A DNA stretch of 64,000 nucleotides from Cyanobium sp. Tous-M-B4 (GTDB lineage: Bacteria; Cyanobacteriota; Cyanobacteriia; PCC-6307; Cyanobiaceae). The DNA lies in assembly GCF_024345395.1 (NCBI RefSeq), contig NZ_JAGQBA010000001.1, forward strand, positions 310,001 through 374,000, given 5' to 3'. Made by a program: the position numbers and the translations under genes. The notes beneath the pieces are model-generated. The model made no database searches. It saw nothing but the letters and a program-made list of their open reading frames with translations, and was not told the origin of the DNA. How positions within the stretch are numbered: position 1 is the stretch's first letter; each line of letters starts with the position of its first letter. Positions 24,726-33,264 of this stretch are shown here, piece by piece.

Positions 24726-25510
24726 ATGCCCCAGCCCAGCTCGGCACGGTTTACCTGGTGGGGGCGGGTCCCGGTGATCCGGAGCTCCTCACCCTCAAGG
24801 CCCACCGGCTGCTGCGGCACTGCGACGCCCTCGTCTACGACTCCCTGGTGCCGCAGGCCCTTCTGAATCTGGTGCCCGAGGGCTGCGAGCTCCACTTTGT
24901 CGGCAAGCGCCGCGGTCACCATTCCGTGCCGCAGCCAAGCACCAATGCGGTGCTTGTGGAACTGGCCAGCCGCCATCGCCTGATCGTGCGGCTTAAGGGG
25001 GGTGATCCCTTTTTGTTTGGCCGCGGCGGTGAGGAGGCCGCCCACTTAGCTGCCAAGGGCGTGCCGGTGCAGGTGGTGCCAGGCGTAACCGCTGGCATCG
25101 CTGCTCCTGCCTATGCGGGCATTCCTGTTACCCACCGCCGCGCCGGCTCCAGCGTCACTTTTGTGACGGGCCACGAGGAAATCGATAAGGGCCGCCCAGG
25201 GGTGAACTGGCGCGGCCTGGCCCAGACCAGTGATGGCTTGGTGATCTACATGGGCCTGCATAACCTGCGCCGCATCGCCGAGGAGCTGATGGCGGGTGGC
25301 CTGGCGGCAGACACTCCGGCGGCGGTGATCCAGCAGGGCACCGTGCGCGGTCAGCGCCAGCTGGTGACCGTGCTGGGTGAGCTGGCCGACCGGGCTGAGG
25401 AGCAGGATTTTGCTTCGCCCTCAATCGTGGTGCTGGGCGAAGTGGTGGCCCAGCGGGTGCCGGTGTGTGCCCCCGAGCCCGCTGATGTGGAGATGCCGAT
25501 CCCCTTCTGA
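24722..25510 (+). CDS. cobA: uroporphyrinogen-III C-methyltransferase
   Basis: SUMT transfers two methyl groups from SAM to uroporphyrinogen III, giving precorrin-2, the branch point to siroheme and cobalamin. The product has 262 residues. Family motifs are VYLVGAGPGDPELLTLKAHR, ALVYDSLV, RLKGGDPFLFGRGGEEA, VPGVTAGIAAPAYAGIPVTHR and the closing PSIVVLGEVV. It is the last gene of the nirA-chelatase-cobA operon, coupled by ATGA. A precorrin-2 dehydrogenase, needed between this enzyme and the chelatase, is not in the window. Confidence 0.96.
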   Translation: MNAPAQLGTVYLVGAGPGDPELLTLKAHRLLRHCDALVYDSLVPQALLNLVPEGCELHFVGKRRGHHSVPQPSTNAVLVELASRHRLIVRLKGGDPFLFGRGGEEAAHLAAKGVPVQVVPGVTAGIAAPAYAGIPVTHRRAGSSVTFVTGHEEIDKGRPGVNWRGLAQTSDGLVIYMGLHNLRRIAEELMAGGLAADTPAAVIQQGTVRGQRQLVTVLGELADRAEEQDFASPSIVVLGEVVAQRVPVCAPEPADVEMPIPF

Positions 25511-25638
25511 GCCAAGCCAGTTTCCTTGATGGGTAGTGGTTGCGACGGCCGGCCCCCCGGTGGTGAGTTTCATTAGGCCTTGATCTGGCAGTGCCTGCTG
25601 CCCTTCCCCGAATGTCTGCCCTTCCCCGGCTAGCGCCG

Positions 25639-26115
25639 ATGTTTGAGCTGATTCCCTACGAGAAGTTCCGCGATACTCCCGCTGTTCGTTTCTTTGATAT
25701 CACCGTCGCCAGCTCCAATGCCCGCGATTTGGTGATCCATGCCGGTCCAGCCGTGAGCCCTCCGGATGAGGAGAAGACTGGTGCTTGGCAGTTTTATCTG
25801 CACCCCCACCAGGAAGATAATCTGTTGGCCCTGCATGGTGGCCGAACTTTTTACTTGGTCAATTTGGGCTGGAATTATCCATATCACATTGTTCGCCTAG
25901 AAACAGGTGGCGACATCCTTCGCATTCCTCCGGGAACTTTTCATCGCTCCGTTTCTGATCACGATGGCTCGGTGGTGCTTAATCAGGCTGTGCGCGAGGA
26001 GGGCGCCAGCGTTGTGCGGGAGTTTCGGGTATACAACAGCCGCCTTATTCCCCGTTTATTTGCTACAACCTTTAAAACCGCTCCCCTGCCTAAGTTGCAC
26101 GGGGTTAGCTGGTAG
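25639..26115 (+). CDS. cupin-like conserved protein of unknown function
   Basis: Protein of 158 residues, unrecognised beyond its fold. A beta-rich pattern with FYLHPHQEDNLLALHGGRTFYLVNL, then GGDILRIPPGTFHRSVSD, matches the two cupin motifs (His-x3-Glu-like and PPGxxH), so a metal-binding RmlC-like barrel is likely. No substrate can be named. The start MFELIPYEKF at 25639 is preferred; in-frame GTG at 25591 and ATG at 25612 are alternatives, none with a clear ribosome binding site. It is convergent with the GAF-EAL gene, only 4 bases apart. Confidence 0.65.
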   Translation: MFELIPYEKFRDTPAVRFFDITVASSNARDLVIHAGPAVSPPDEEKTGAWQFYLHPHQEDNLLALHGGRTFYLVNLGWNYPYHIVRLETGGDILRIPPGTFHRSVSDHDGSVVLNQAVREEGASVVREFRVYNSRLIPRLFATTFKTAPLPKLHGVSW

Positions 26116-26119
26116 CTTC

Positions 26120-27979
26120 TCAGTGAATGTTGGCTAAGTGGTGGCTTGCAGCAGCCACCGACATTGGCCGACTGAATAGGTAACCCTGGCCATGCTTATA
26201 TCCGTTTTGCAGCAACCAGGTGCGTTGAGATTCGGTTTCGACCCCTTCAGCTGTGCTTTCCAGGCCTAAATCGGCGCAGAGATTTTGGATGGTTTTCAGT
26301 AATTGATTGGTGGGATTGCTCTTGGCATCGATGCGTTTAATAAAGCTAGAATCAACTTTGACCGTGCTCACAGGATAGTTGTGGAGGCGGCTGAGTGAGG
26401 AATAGCCCGTGCCAAAGTCGTCGATGGCGATGGCTACACCTTGGCGTCGCAGTGTGTTGAGGAAGGCTCCCAGTTCCGAGCCGTTGTCTTGTAAGTAATC
26501 CTCTACCAGCTCCACTTGCAGCTGCCATTTATTTGGCAAAGGGTTGGAGCGAACCAGCTGTAGTAATCGGTTGCGCTGACCTTCATTTTCCAGCAGAAGG
26601 GCAGAGAGGTTAACCGAGAGTTGCAGCGGCCGCCCTGGCGCAGCGGTTGCTAGTTCATGGCTGGCTTGGATTGCTTTTTGGATGATCTGGAGGTCGAGTT
26701 CACCGCTGAGCCCGGCCAGATGGGATATGGGCAAAAATTTGTCGGGCAGCAGCATCTCGCCGCTGTCGGTGCGCCAGCGCATCAGGCATTCCATGCCTAC
26801 GGGTTTGCCCGTGGCTAGATCAACAATCGGTTGAAGATAGGGGGTGATTTCGTTGCGTCGAATGGTGCGGCGCAGGTCTGTCTCCACTTGATAGTGATGC
26901 TGCGCCGCCAGTCGTGCGGCTAGGTTGATGAAGTTGAAGTTGCTATTTTCTGAGCGATCAGTGATGGCTATGCGTTGGGCGATGCTGGCGTCAGAGAGTA
27001 GAGAATCAATATCGCTGTAGTTGTTTTTGAAGATCGCAATGCCCATGCTTATGCCTAGCTCAATATCGCGGTCATTTAGTTTTAATGGTGCCTCGAGACT
27101 GTCTATACATCTTTCTGCGATCTCTGTGATAGCCCCTTCTTCTGAGAGGTGGGGGAGCACAATTACTAATTCGTCATCTGAGAAGCAGGCGGTTGATGCT
27201 TGAACCGGTAAACAGCTGCGTAGGCGCTCCAAGCCCGTTTGGACCAGGCTGTTGGCTGCGGCAGCCCCAAGGGTGGCGTTAACGCGGGAATACTCCTTAA
27301 ATTTGCAGCGTGCCAGTGCAAAGCAGGGTGGTTGATCTAGTTCAAGCAGCAGGCTCAGCATCTGTTGCAACTGCTCTCGATCCATTACTGGATTGATGTC
27401 ACTAAGCAGCTGGATGCCTGGCGTGGCCTCTCCGTTTCCACCTTGAGATTGAAGTGCCAATTCGGCAGATTGCAGTAGATGGGCTTCTCGCCGCAGTTCC
27501 ATCTGGCTTACCACTTGGCGAGCCAGTCGCTCTAGGGAGGTGATCTGCCGGGGCGTGAGCGCCCTCGGCTCCATGTCAATGGCGCAAAGGCTGCCCAACG
27601 CCATGCCGTTGGCGGCGATTAGGGGGAAGCCGGCGTAAAAACGGATGCGAGGCTCACCTTGAACAAGTGGATTATCGGCAAAGCGATCATCTTCAAGGGC
27701 GTCGTTTATAATTAAAGGCCGGCGCTGAACGATTGTGTGGCCGCAAAATGAAATATTTCTCGGCGTTTCCTTGGGGGCGTCTTCGAGGCCAACGCAAGAC
27801 TTAAACCACTGACGATTCTCGTCAATAAGGCTTATAACTCCTATTTTTGCGCCAGTAATATCTTGAACTAAGTAAGTGATGTCGTCGAATATAGCTTCAG
27901 ATGGTGTATCAAGTACGCCGTAGCTATGCAGTTCCTTGAGGCGAGCCGAATCCTCTTCGGGTATGGGCGCTTCTTGCAC
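26120..27979 (-). CDS. GAF-domain protein with degenerate GGDEF and EAL-type phosphodiesterase domain
   Basis: Cytoplasmic protein of 619 residues: GAF domain (about 10-165, with ISFCGHTIVQ and FYAGFPLIAANGMALGSLCAID), short helix, GGDEF-like domain (200-350), EAL domain (375-615). The GGDEF signature is SDDEL at residues 267-271, so cyclase activity is not expected. The EAL motif reads Glu397-Cys-Leu, keeping the metal-binding Glu; DDFGTGYSS starts at 520 and KVDSSFI, VELVEDY and AEGVET are present, so c-di-GMP hydrolysis is plausible, perhaps tuned by GTP at the dead GGDEF site. The start is GTG. It follows the membrane diguanylate cyclase gene on the same strand, 35 bases downstream. Confidence 0.9.
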   Translation of the reverse strand: MQEAPIPEEDSARLKELHSYGVLDTPSEAIFDDITYLVQDITGAKIGVISLIDENRQWFKSCVGLEDAPKETPRNISFCGHTIVQRRPLIINDALEDDRFADNPLVQGEPRIRFYAGFPLIAANGMALGSLCAIDMEPRALTPRQITSLERLARQVVSQMELRREAHLLQSAELALQSQGGNGEATPGIQLLSDINPVMDREQLQQMLSLLLELDQPPCFALARCKFKEYSRVNATLGAAAANSLVQTGLERLRSCLPVQASTACFSDDELVIVLPHLSEEGAITEIAERCIDSLEAPLKLNDRDIELGISMGIAIFKNNYSDIDSLLSDASIAQRIAITDRSENSNFNFINLAARLAAQHHYQVETDLRRTIRRNEITPYLQPIVDLATGKPVGMECLMRWRTDSGEMLLPDKFLPISHLAGLSGELDLQIIQKAIQASHELATAAPGRPLQLSVNLSALLLENEGQRNRLLQLVRSNPLPNKWQLQVELVEDYLQDNGSELGAFLNTLRRQGVAIAIDDFGTGYSSLSRLHNYPVSTVKVDSSFIKRIDAKSNPTNQLLKTIQNLCADLGLESTAEGVETESQRTWLLQNGYKHGQGYLFSRPMSVAAASHHLANIH

Positions 27980-28014
27980 GCGATCTAGATGATAAACCCA
28001 ACCACAATATTAGA

Positions 28015-29793
28015 TCAGATGTTCCCATTTTGTCTGGCCTGGCGCATGTCCGCATCCGAGCGGGCCAGCAGGGTATCGGGTTTGAGTTCATCACCCTCTA
28101 GGCTGCTGATTCCAGTGGTGATGCTGGTGGGCACTGGGTCCTGCTTGCTGCCTAGCTCCAGCTGGCTCACCAGTGCTTGTAGATCTGCAGCCATTTCCTG
28201 GGCGGCAGCCCCATTGCAATCGGTGGCCACCACTACGAATTCATCCCCGCCGCTGCGGAAGAAGTGGTCGGTGATGCGCAGCCGTTGGCGTACCGCACTG
28301 GCCACTCGTTTCAGAACTAAGTCGCCGATTTCATGGCCAAAGCGGTCATTGATTTTGGTGAGACCATCCACGTCGATGGTGATGCAGCTGAGGGGCTCGC
28401 CGGTGCGGCGGCAGCGCAGGCATTCCTCTTTGAGCCTTAGGAACAGGGCATTGCGATTACCGCAGCCGGTGAGTAAGTCGCTGGTATTGATCTGTTCGAG
28501 CTCGTCGCGTGATCGGCGCAGAGCTTGGTTGGTCTCTTGCAGATCAACGGTCAGCCAGCGCACCTGCTGGATCCTTTGGTTGATCAACAGCACCATTACG
28601 CGCAGTTCGTTGATCAGAGAGGGGGCAAGTGTGCTCAGACCGTCTGGGCTTGTAAGCATCGGCTGCAGCACTTTATTGATTTCGCGCTCAAACAATGTGC
28701 CAATTGTCATGCTGGCGGCAGTTCCAAGCAGCAGAGTGATCAGAACAACCATCAACAGCTGCGAGCTTTGATCTTGCATCCGTTTCACCAGTGTGCCAGC
28801 GGGCTGCACTACCTGGATCAATAAGGACGGCTGGCCTTGGCTGGCATGCAGCTGGCTGTAACTCCAGTAGCCATTTACCCATTTCTTCAGCGCGGGTAGG
28901 GGTTGCTTGGAGATCAGCACCGCCAACTCGGGGGGATGCACATAGGTGCGTCCCCCATCGGTGAAGTTCTTGTCGAGCTGACTGAACAGTTCAGGATCGG
29001 AGCTGGTGCTCTTGCCATTGGCCTCGACACGTCGGTAGGCCACATTCCCGCCCGGTATCTCAGACCAAGGTCTGGATGCGGCAACAGATCGATTTACTAC
29101 TTTTAGATTGTCAAGCTCCGCTTGCTGTATCGCCAGCTCCAGCTGATAGCCGGAGCTCATAGTGATGATTAGGGTTGGCACGGTCATGGTGATCAGCACC
29201 AGCCCTACAATCACCCCCCGCAACGAGATGCCATTGCCATGGCCCTTGCGGTTCTGAAAGGCGCTGATTACCATGAACAGCACGAATGCAATGGTGGCGT
29301 TAAGGACCCCATTGACAACTTGTTTCAGTGCCGTGACGGCTACGTTGCTGGGGTCTATTCGAAGTATTAGGCCATAAAAAATGGCCACCATGGGCGCCCC
29401 CAGCAGAAGCCAGTAGCCGATCGCCAGGGGGATAACTGCGCCAGTGCTTACTTGATCATTGCGGCGGCTCAGGCGTTGTAGGCCGAGGGTTAGCCAGGTG
29501 ATTTCGGCGCTGAAGATCACCACCGCCCAAGGATGTCCCCATGCCTGCCAGGTCACCAAGCTGGCGATGCAGCCCACCGGAATTACCCAGCCGGTGCGCC
29601 AGAGCAGCAGGGCCAGGATCGGCAGGATCGAACCCAGCAACACCTGGATGCCATAAAAGAGTGGCAGGGGCTGCAGGTTCAGGAGCACGGCCAAACCAGT
29701 GGTCAGGGCAAGAACAAGCCCTTGCCTACGAGTAGGAGGCGCAAACAGCGGGCTCCACGGGGACGGGGTAGGAGAACCGGTTATCGATGCCAT
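28015..29793 (-). CDS. membrane diguanylate cyclase with multi-helix N-terminal sensor
   Basis: Protein of 592 residues. The first ~210 residues hold six to seven hydrophobic helices resembling a MASE-type sensor; a further helix near 225-245 leads into a periplasmic segment of about 130 residues with YVHPPELAVLIS and WVNGYWSYSQL; another helix (SQLLMVVLITLLLGTAASM) returns inside, followed by a linker and the GGDEF domain. The signature GGDEF is at 515-519, with an intact I-site (RITD) five residues before, so it should make c-di-GMP and be product-inhibited. The ATG at 29793 was chosen; a TTG at 29856 is possible. It is divergent from the two binding-protein genes and upstream of the EAL gene. 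Confidence 0.88.
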   Translation of the reverse strand: MASITGSPTPSPWSPLFAPPTRRQGLVLALTTGLAVLLNLQPLPLFYGIQVLLGSILPILALLLWRTGWVIPVGCIASLVTWQAWGHPWAVVIFSAEITWLTLGLQRLSRRNDQVSTGAVIPLAIGYWLLLGAPMVAIFYGLILRIDPSNVAVTALKQVVNGVLNATIAFVLFMVISAFQNRKGHGNGISLRGVIVGLVLITMTVPTLIITMSSGYQLELAIQQAELDNLKVVNRSVAASRPWSEIPGGNVAYRRVEANGKSTSSDPELFSQLDKNFTDGGRTYVHPPELAVLISKQPLPALKKWVNGYWSYSQLHASQGQPSLLIQVVQPAGTLVKRMQDQSSQLLMVVLITLLLGTAASMTIGTLFEREINKVLQPMLTSPDGLSTLAPSLINELRVMVLLINQRIQQVRWLTVDLQETNQALRRSRDELEQINTSDLLTGCGNRNALFLRLKEECLRCRRTGEPLSCITIDVDGLTKINDRFGHEIGDLVLKRVASAVRQRLRITDHFFRSGGDEFVVVATDCNGAAAQEMAADLQALVSQLELGSKQDPVPTSITTGISSLEGDELKPDTLLARSDADMRQARQNGNI

Positions 29794-29947
29794 CAAGAAA
29801 ATGTAGTCGCAGTAGCTGTCAGCGTGCGAGATATGAAGTTTTTGGCAACAAGCCAATTATTTTCATAGGCAGATCGTGGTTAAATGCCTTTCCCGGGCTA
29901 GCCCTTAGCTTGCATGAGTTTGTCGTTTTTTCTTTAATTTTGCGCTA

Positions 29948-30943
29948 ATGGGCATCTCGGCGCCAAGGGGCTTGTGTCGCGAGTCGTTCGGCCTGGCTGT
30001 AATTGGCTTCGTCTGGGCGGCGGTGGCAGGTTGCACTGCCAAGCCTGAGCAGGTCAAGGTGCCCGTATCGAGCTGGCCGGGGTATGAATATTTTTATTTG
30101 GCTGAGAGGCAGGGCCTGGCTGAGCGTTACGGCTTCAAATTAGTAACATCTCAGTTTACGGATCCCCAGGAAATAGTTCATTCCTATCTGCGGGGTGAAC
30201 TCAATGTGGCTCAACTCACTACTGTAGAGCTCATTGATATCTGCGCTAGGAAGCCAGAGCGCTGCCCTGTGGTGGTGCTGATTCTGGATGAATCTCGTGG
30301 TGGCGATATTATTGCGGCGCGCAATGGTATTGATTCTTTGCAGGCCCTAGCGGGTAAGAGTATTGGTACAACTTTTTCAACCCTTGGCCCCTATTTTGTT
30401 AGTCGGGCTTTACAGAGTTTCGGGTTGAGCCTAGATCAGGTGGAGATCCGTAATATGCCGATGGCGGAAATGCCCGCTGCCTTGGCTAAGGGCAGCATTG
30501 ATGCAGTCGCCTTTTACCCACCGTTTAGTGACTTTGCAGCGCGAGATGGCCATTCCAAGGTGCTATTTGACAGTCGGCAAACCCCGGGCGAAATCTTTGA
30601 TGTATTGGCTGTTGATCCTTCGTATCTTCATAGCCATTCCGCTGCTCTGGCAAAGCTTGTAAAGGTCTGGCAAGACGCTCACCAATTGGCCCAGACCCGT
30701 CCAAAGCAGTCGATAGGCCTGATGGCTGATCGGCAGAAAGTGAGTGCCAAGGAATTTCAGCAGGCTGAACGAGGCTTGGTTTATTATGGACTTGTTGAGC
30801 AGAAGGAAATGTTGGCTCCGGGGGGTGCGATGGAGCGCAATCTCAAGTCTGTCCAAAAGGTGCACGAGGATTTGGAACTGGTGCGGATTGGCGCCCAGCT
30901 GCCTTCAGTAACTAACCGCTTGGTGGAAGCAGCCCTGCGATGA
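29948..30943 (+). CDS. orphan periplasmic substrate-binding lipoprotein (NMT1/SsuA-like)
   Basis: Lipoprotein of 331 residues with lipobox VAGC (Cys29). The mature part begins VPVSSWPGYEYFYLAERQGL, then YGFKLVTSQFTDPQEIVHSYLRGELNVAQLT, and ends the binding lobe with VAFYPPFSDFA and GEIFDVLAVDP. This is the nitrate/sulfonate/thiamine-precursor (NMT1-like) periplasmic binding fold. No permease or ATPase gene lies near. It overlaps the next, related gene by 4 bases and is divergent from a membrane diguanylate cyclase, so a sensory rather than transport role is my inference. Its ligand cannot be read from the sequence. Confidence 0.85.
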   Translation: MGISAPRGLCRESFGLAVIGFVWAAVAGCTAKPEQVKVPVSSWPGYEYFYLAERQGLAERYGFKLVTSQFTDPQEIVHSYLRGELNVAQLTTVELIDICARKPERCPVVVLILDESRGGDIIAARNGIDSLQALAGKSIGTTFSTLGPYFVSRALQSFGLSLDQVEIRNMPMAEMPAALAKGSIDAVAFYPPFSDFAARDGHSKVLFDSRQTPGEIFDVLAVDPSYLHSHSAALAKLVKVWQDAHQLAQTRPKQSIGLMADRQKVSAKEFQQAERGLVYYGLVEQKEMLAPGGAMERNLKSVQKVHEDLELVRIGAQLPSVTNRLVEAALR

Positions 30944-31992
30944 CAAGTCAGCGTCCGAGTCTCCAGCGTCCGAGTCTCCAGCATCTCAAGCTTCAGAGTC
31001 CTTGGGTTTTGGCTTTGGTTGGCTTGGTTTCGTTGGTAGGCTCATTGGCTGCCTGGCGAATCCTGAATTCCCAGCCAAGGCTTTCTGTGGCGATTACCAG
31101 TTGGCCTGGCTTCGAGTATCTGTATTTGGCTGAGCAGCGGCGGCTGGGTCACCGCTATGGGCTCGATTTGCGTGTCCAGCAATACACCTCTATTGAGGAC
31201 CAGCGGCTTGCTTATGGCCGTGGGGACGTTGAGGTCATCGCTACTAATCTTCCGGATGCAATCACGATTTGCCAGGAGGTGCCAAAGCGCTGCCCTGAGT
31301 TGTTTTTAGTGATTGACCAGTCCGAGGGTGCGGATGTGATTATAAGCAAGAGCGATATTGGAGATGTACGTGGTTTGGTTGGTCAGACTGTGGGGCTGGA
31401 GCGCACTGTGCTTTCTGAATATCTGCTTTTGCGTGCTTTTGAAACCAAGCAAGTTCCATTTGACCAGGTGCACCTCATGCACGAAGGGCCCAGCGCCCTT
31501 GTTAGCGCGCTGAGCAAGGGCAAGGTTGCCGCCATTGTTACCTATCCACCTCATTCGAATCTCCTGCGTGAGGATTCTCGCTATCGGGTTTTATTTAGTT
31601 CTGCTCAAATACCCGGGGAGATTGTTGATATCTTGGCTGTAAATCCTGCTTTTGCTAAGCGCCATCCGGGCATGATTAGGGCACTAGTGCGCACTTGGTG
31701 GGCAGCTCAGGCCCTGGCCAGGGCCGAACCAATTTCCTCCCAGGCCCTGATGGCTAAACGAGAGCAGGTAAGCCCGGCAGAGTTTGTGGCTTCTGAGCGC
31801 GGCATTCGTTATCCAACATCAGCCGATCAGGCGGAAATGCTTGCTCCAACTGGCTCGGTTGCTCGCGTGCTCGCCCGCATGGCAGGCCAGATGATTTCCG
31901 CAGGTCGCCTTTCGGCCAAGACGCCACTGCCAACCCCCACCCAGGCTTTTCTGCCAAAACCAGAAAAAATGGTTACCTTTTTAGTGAAATAG
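30940..31992 (+). CDS. membrane-anchored orphan substrate-binding protein, paralogue of the preceding one
   Basis: Protein of 350 residues. After a basic N-terminus with two copies of QRPSL comes one hydrophobic helix (WVLALVGLVSLVGSLAAWRI) with no lipobox, so it probably stays anchored in the membrane. The periplasmic domain parallels its neighbour: SWPGFEYLYLAEQRRLGHRYGL, AIVTYPPHSNLL and GEIVDILAVNP match SWPGYEYFYLAERQGL, AFYPPFSDFA and GEIFDVLAVDP. The pair thus arose by duplication. It is coupled by ATGA to the first binding protein and followed after 57 bases by a diguanylate cyclase gene. Confidence 0.83.
   Translation: MTSQRPSLQRPSLQHLKLQSPWVLALVGLVSLVGSLAAWRILNSQPRLSVAITSWPGFEYLYLAEQRRLGHRYGLDLRVQQYTSIEDQRLAYGRGDVEVIATNLPDAITICQEVPKRCPELFLVIDQSEGADVIISKSDIGDVRGLVGQTVGLERTVLSEYLLLRAFETKQVPFDQVHLMHEGPSALVSALSKGKVAAIVTYPPHSNLLREDSRYRVLFSSAQIPGEIVDILAVNPAFAKRHPGMIRALVRTWWAAQALARAEPISSQALMAKREQVSPAEFVASERGIRYPTSADQAEMLAPTGSVARVLARMAGQMISAGRLSAKTPLPTPTQAFLPKPEKMVTFLVK
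30949..30978 (+). repeat. perfect 15-bp tandem duplication
   Basis: CAGCGTCCGAGTCTC occurs twice in a row at 30949-30963 and 30964-30978, encoding QRPSL twice at the cytoplasmic N-terminus of the anchored binding protein. Being in frame, it does not break the gene. Confidence 0.95.
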
Positions 31993-32040
31993 TCCAACTG
32001 GCGGATATTTCTTATAAGCTTAAGCCTCCTAACTTGGCCT

Positions 32041-32044
32041 GGAG
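32041..32044 (+). promoter_or_regulatory. ribosome binding site for a TTG start
   Basis: GGAG lies 5 bases before the TTG at 32050, the probable start of the second diguanylate cyclase. Confidence 0.45.
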
Positions 32045-32049
32045 TCTAA

Positions 32050-33264
32050 TTGTCAGGAGCGTCTCTGCTCAAGGGCCGGATTAACCGTCAGCTTTGGCTG
32101 TTGGTGGCTCTCACCGGAGCTGTTGGATCAGCACTAATGGCGCTTCTGGCTGGTGCCTTGGTGCTCTCCTACAACGCTAGGGAGATTGAGCGGAGTGCCA
32201 CCAACCTGGAGCGCATCCTCAGCGTGAGCATGACTGGCTACCGTCCGTTGCATGATCTGCAGCGTGATTTGCAGCGGGCAACTGTCAATCAGGGTTTAGA
32301 GAGTGCCCTAGTTGTAGATACTCGCGGGGTCGTGCTGGTGGCCTCCAACAATGCCCTGGTGAACCTGCCCCTGCCCCATGTGTTGCAGCTGGCAGGTGAG
32401 CAGCCTTTGAGGGCGCTGTTTGCTGATTGCCCCAGCAAAGACGGGGTGGTGAGCTGCCTCAACCAGGACCGGCGCGTTTTTGTTGGTCCCCTGCCCTGGC
32501 TTGGTGGTGATTTCCTAGTGACGATGCGGCAGTCACCCCTGGCCCTGGAGGATCGGGGGGGTGGATTTGGCGATCGGGCCACCCTGATCACTGTTGTCAA
32601 CCTGGACACCCAGCGCAATGAAGCGCTCACTTTTGTGCTGTTGGTCTTTATTGCCGGCACCCTGCCCCTGATCTTTGGCTCCCTGGGTTTGTTGTTGATG
32701 CTGCGTCGTCACTTGCTGCCCGAGTTGCTCAATATGGCTCAGATTGATGCCCTTTCCGGTATCTTTAATCGGCGCACTTTCATGGAGACTGCTAGGGAAG
32801 TGCTCGCCAAGGCGCAGCAAGTGGGTGTGCCTTGCTCCATGGCCTTGATCGATGTTGATCACTTCAAGGCCATCAATGACAACAATGGTCATGAAGTGGG
32901 GGATCAGGTGATTCGCCACGTCTCTAAGTTCTTGGCTGGTGCGGGCCGCAGCTCAGATCTGGTGGGGCGATTGGGTGGGGACGAATTCATAATCCTGCTG
33001 CAAAACCCCCGCGAACGCGCTGTGCAGATGTTGGATCGAACTCGTCAGCAGTTGCAGGTGAGCCCGCTGCACAAGGACGACGGCGGCGTGGTGGAGGTGG
33101 AGCTTTCCGTTGGAGTTGCCTCCACGGCAGGAGCGAGCGGCTACGACTTGGAGTTGTTGATGGCCGCCGCCGACGGCGCGCTTTACGTGGCTAAGGGTCG
33201 CGGCCGCCATCAGGTGGTTTGTTTGGAAATGGAGGGCACCCAATTGCAGGTACCTTTTGCTTAG
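32050..33264 (+). CDS. membrane diguanylate cyclase with periplasmic sensor loop
   Basis: Protein of 404 residues. Helix one (LLVALTGAVGSALMALLAGALVL) and helix two (FVLLVFIAGTLPLIFGSLGLLLML) enclose about 150 periplasmic residues including VVDTRGVVLVASNN, which resembles a dCache/sCache-like strand. The GGDEF domain is intact: GGDEF at 309-313, I-site RSSD at 300-303, and IDVDHFKAINDNNGHEVGD. It should make c-di-GMP with product feedback. The start is TTG with GGAG 5 bases upstream. It is the third gene of a plus-strand run behind the two binding proteins, and convergent with the transglutaminase gene (4-base overlap). Confidence 0.9.
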   Translation: MSGASLLKGRINRQLWLLVALTGAVGSALMALLAGALVLSYNAREIERSATNLERILSVSMTGYRPLHDLQRDLQRATVNQGLESALVVDTRGVVLVASNNALVNLPLPHVLQLAGEQPLRALFADCPSKDGVVSCLNQDRRVFVGPLPWLGGDFLVTMRQSPLALEDRGGGFGDRATLITVVNLDTQRNEALTFVLLVFIAGTLPLIFGSLGLLLMLRRHLLPELLNMAQIDALSGIFNRRTFMETAREVLAKAQQVGVPCSMALIDVDHFKAINDNNGHEVGDQVIRHVSKFLAGAGRSSDLVGRLGGDEFIILLQNPRERAVQMLDRTRQQLQVSPLHKDDGGVVEVELSVGVASTAGASGYDLELLMAAADGALYVAKGRGRHQVVCLEMEGTQLQVPFA

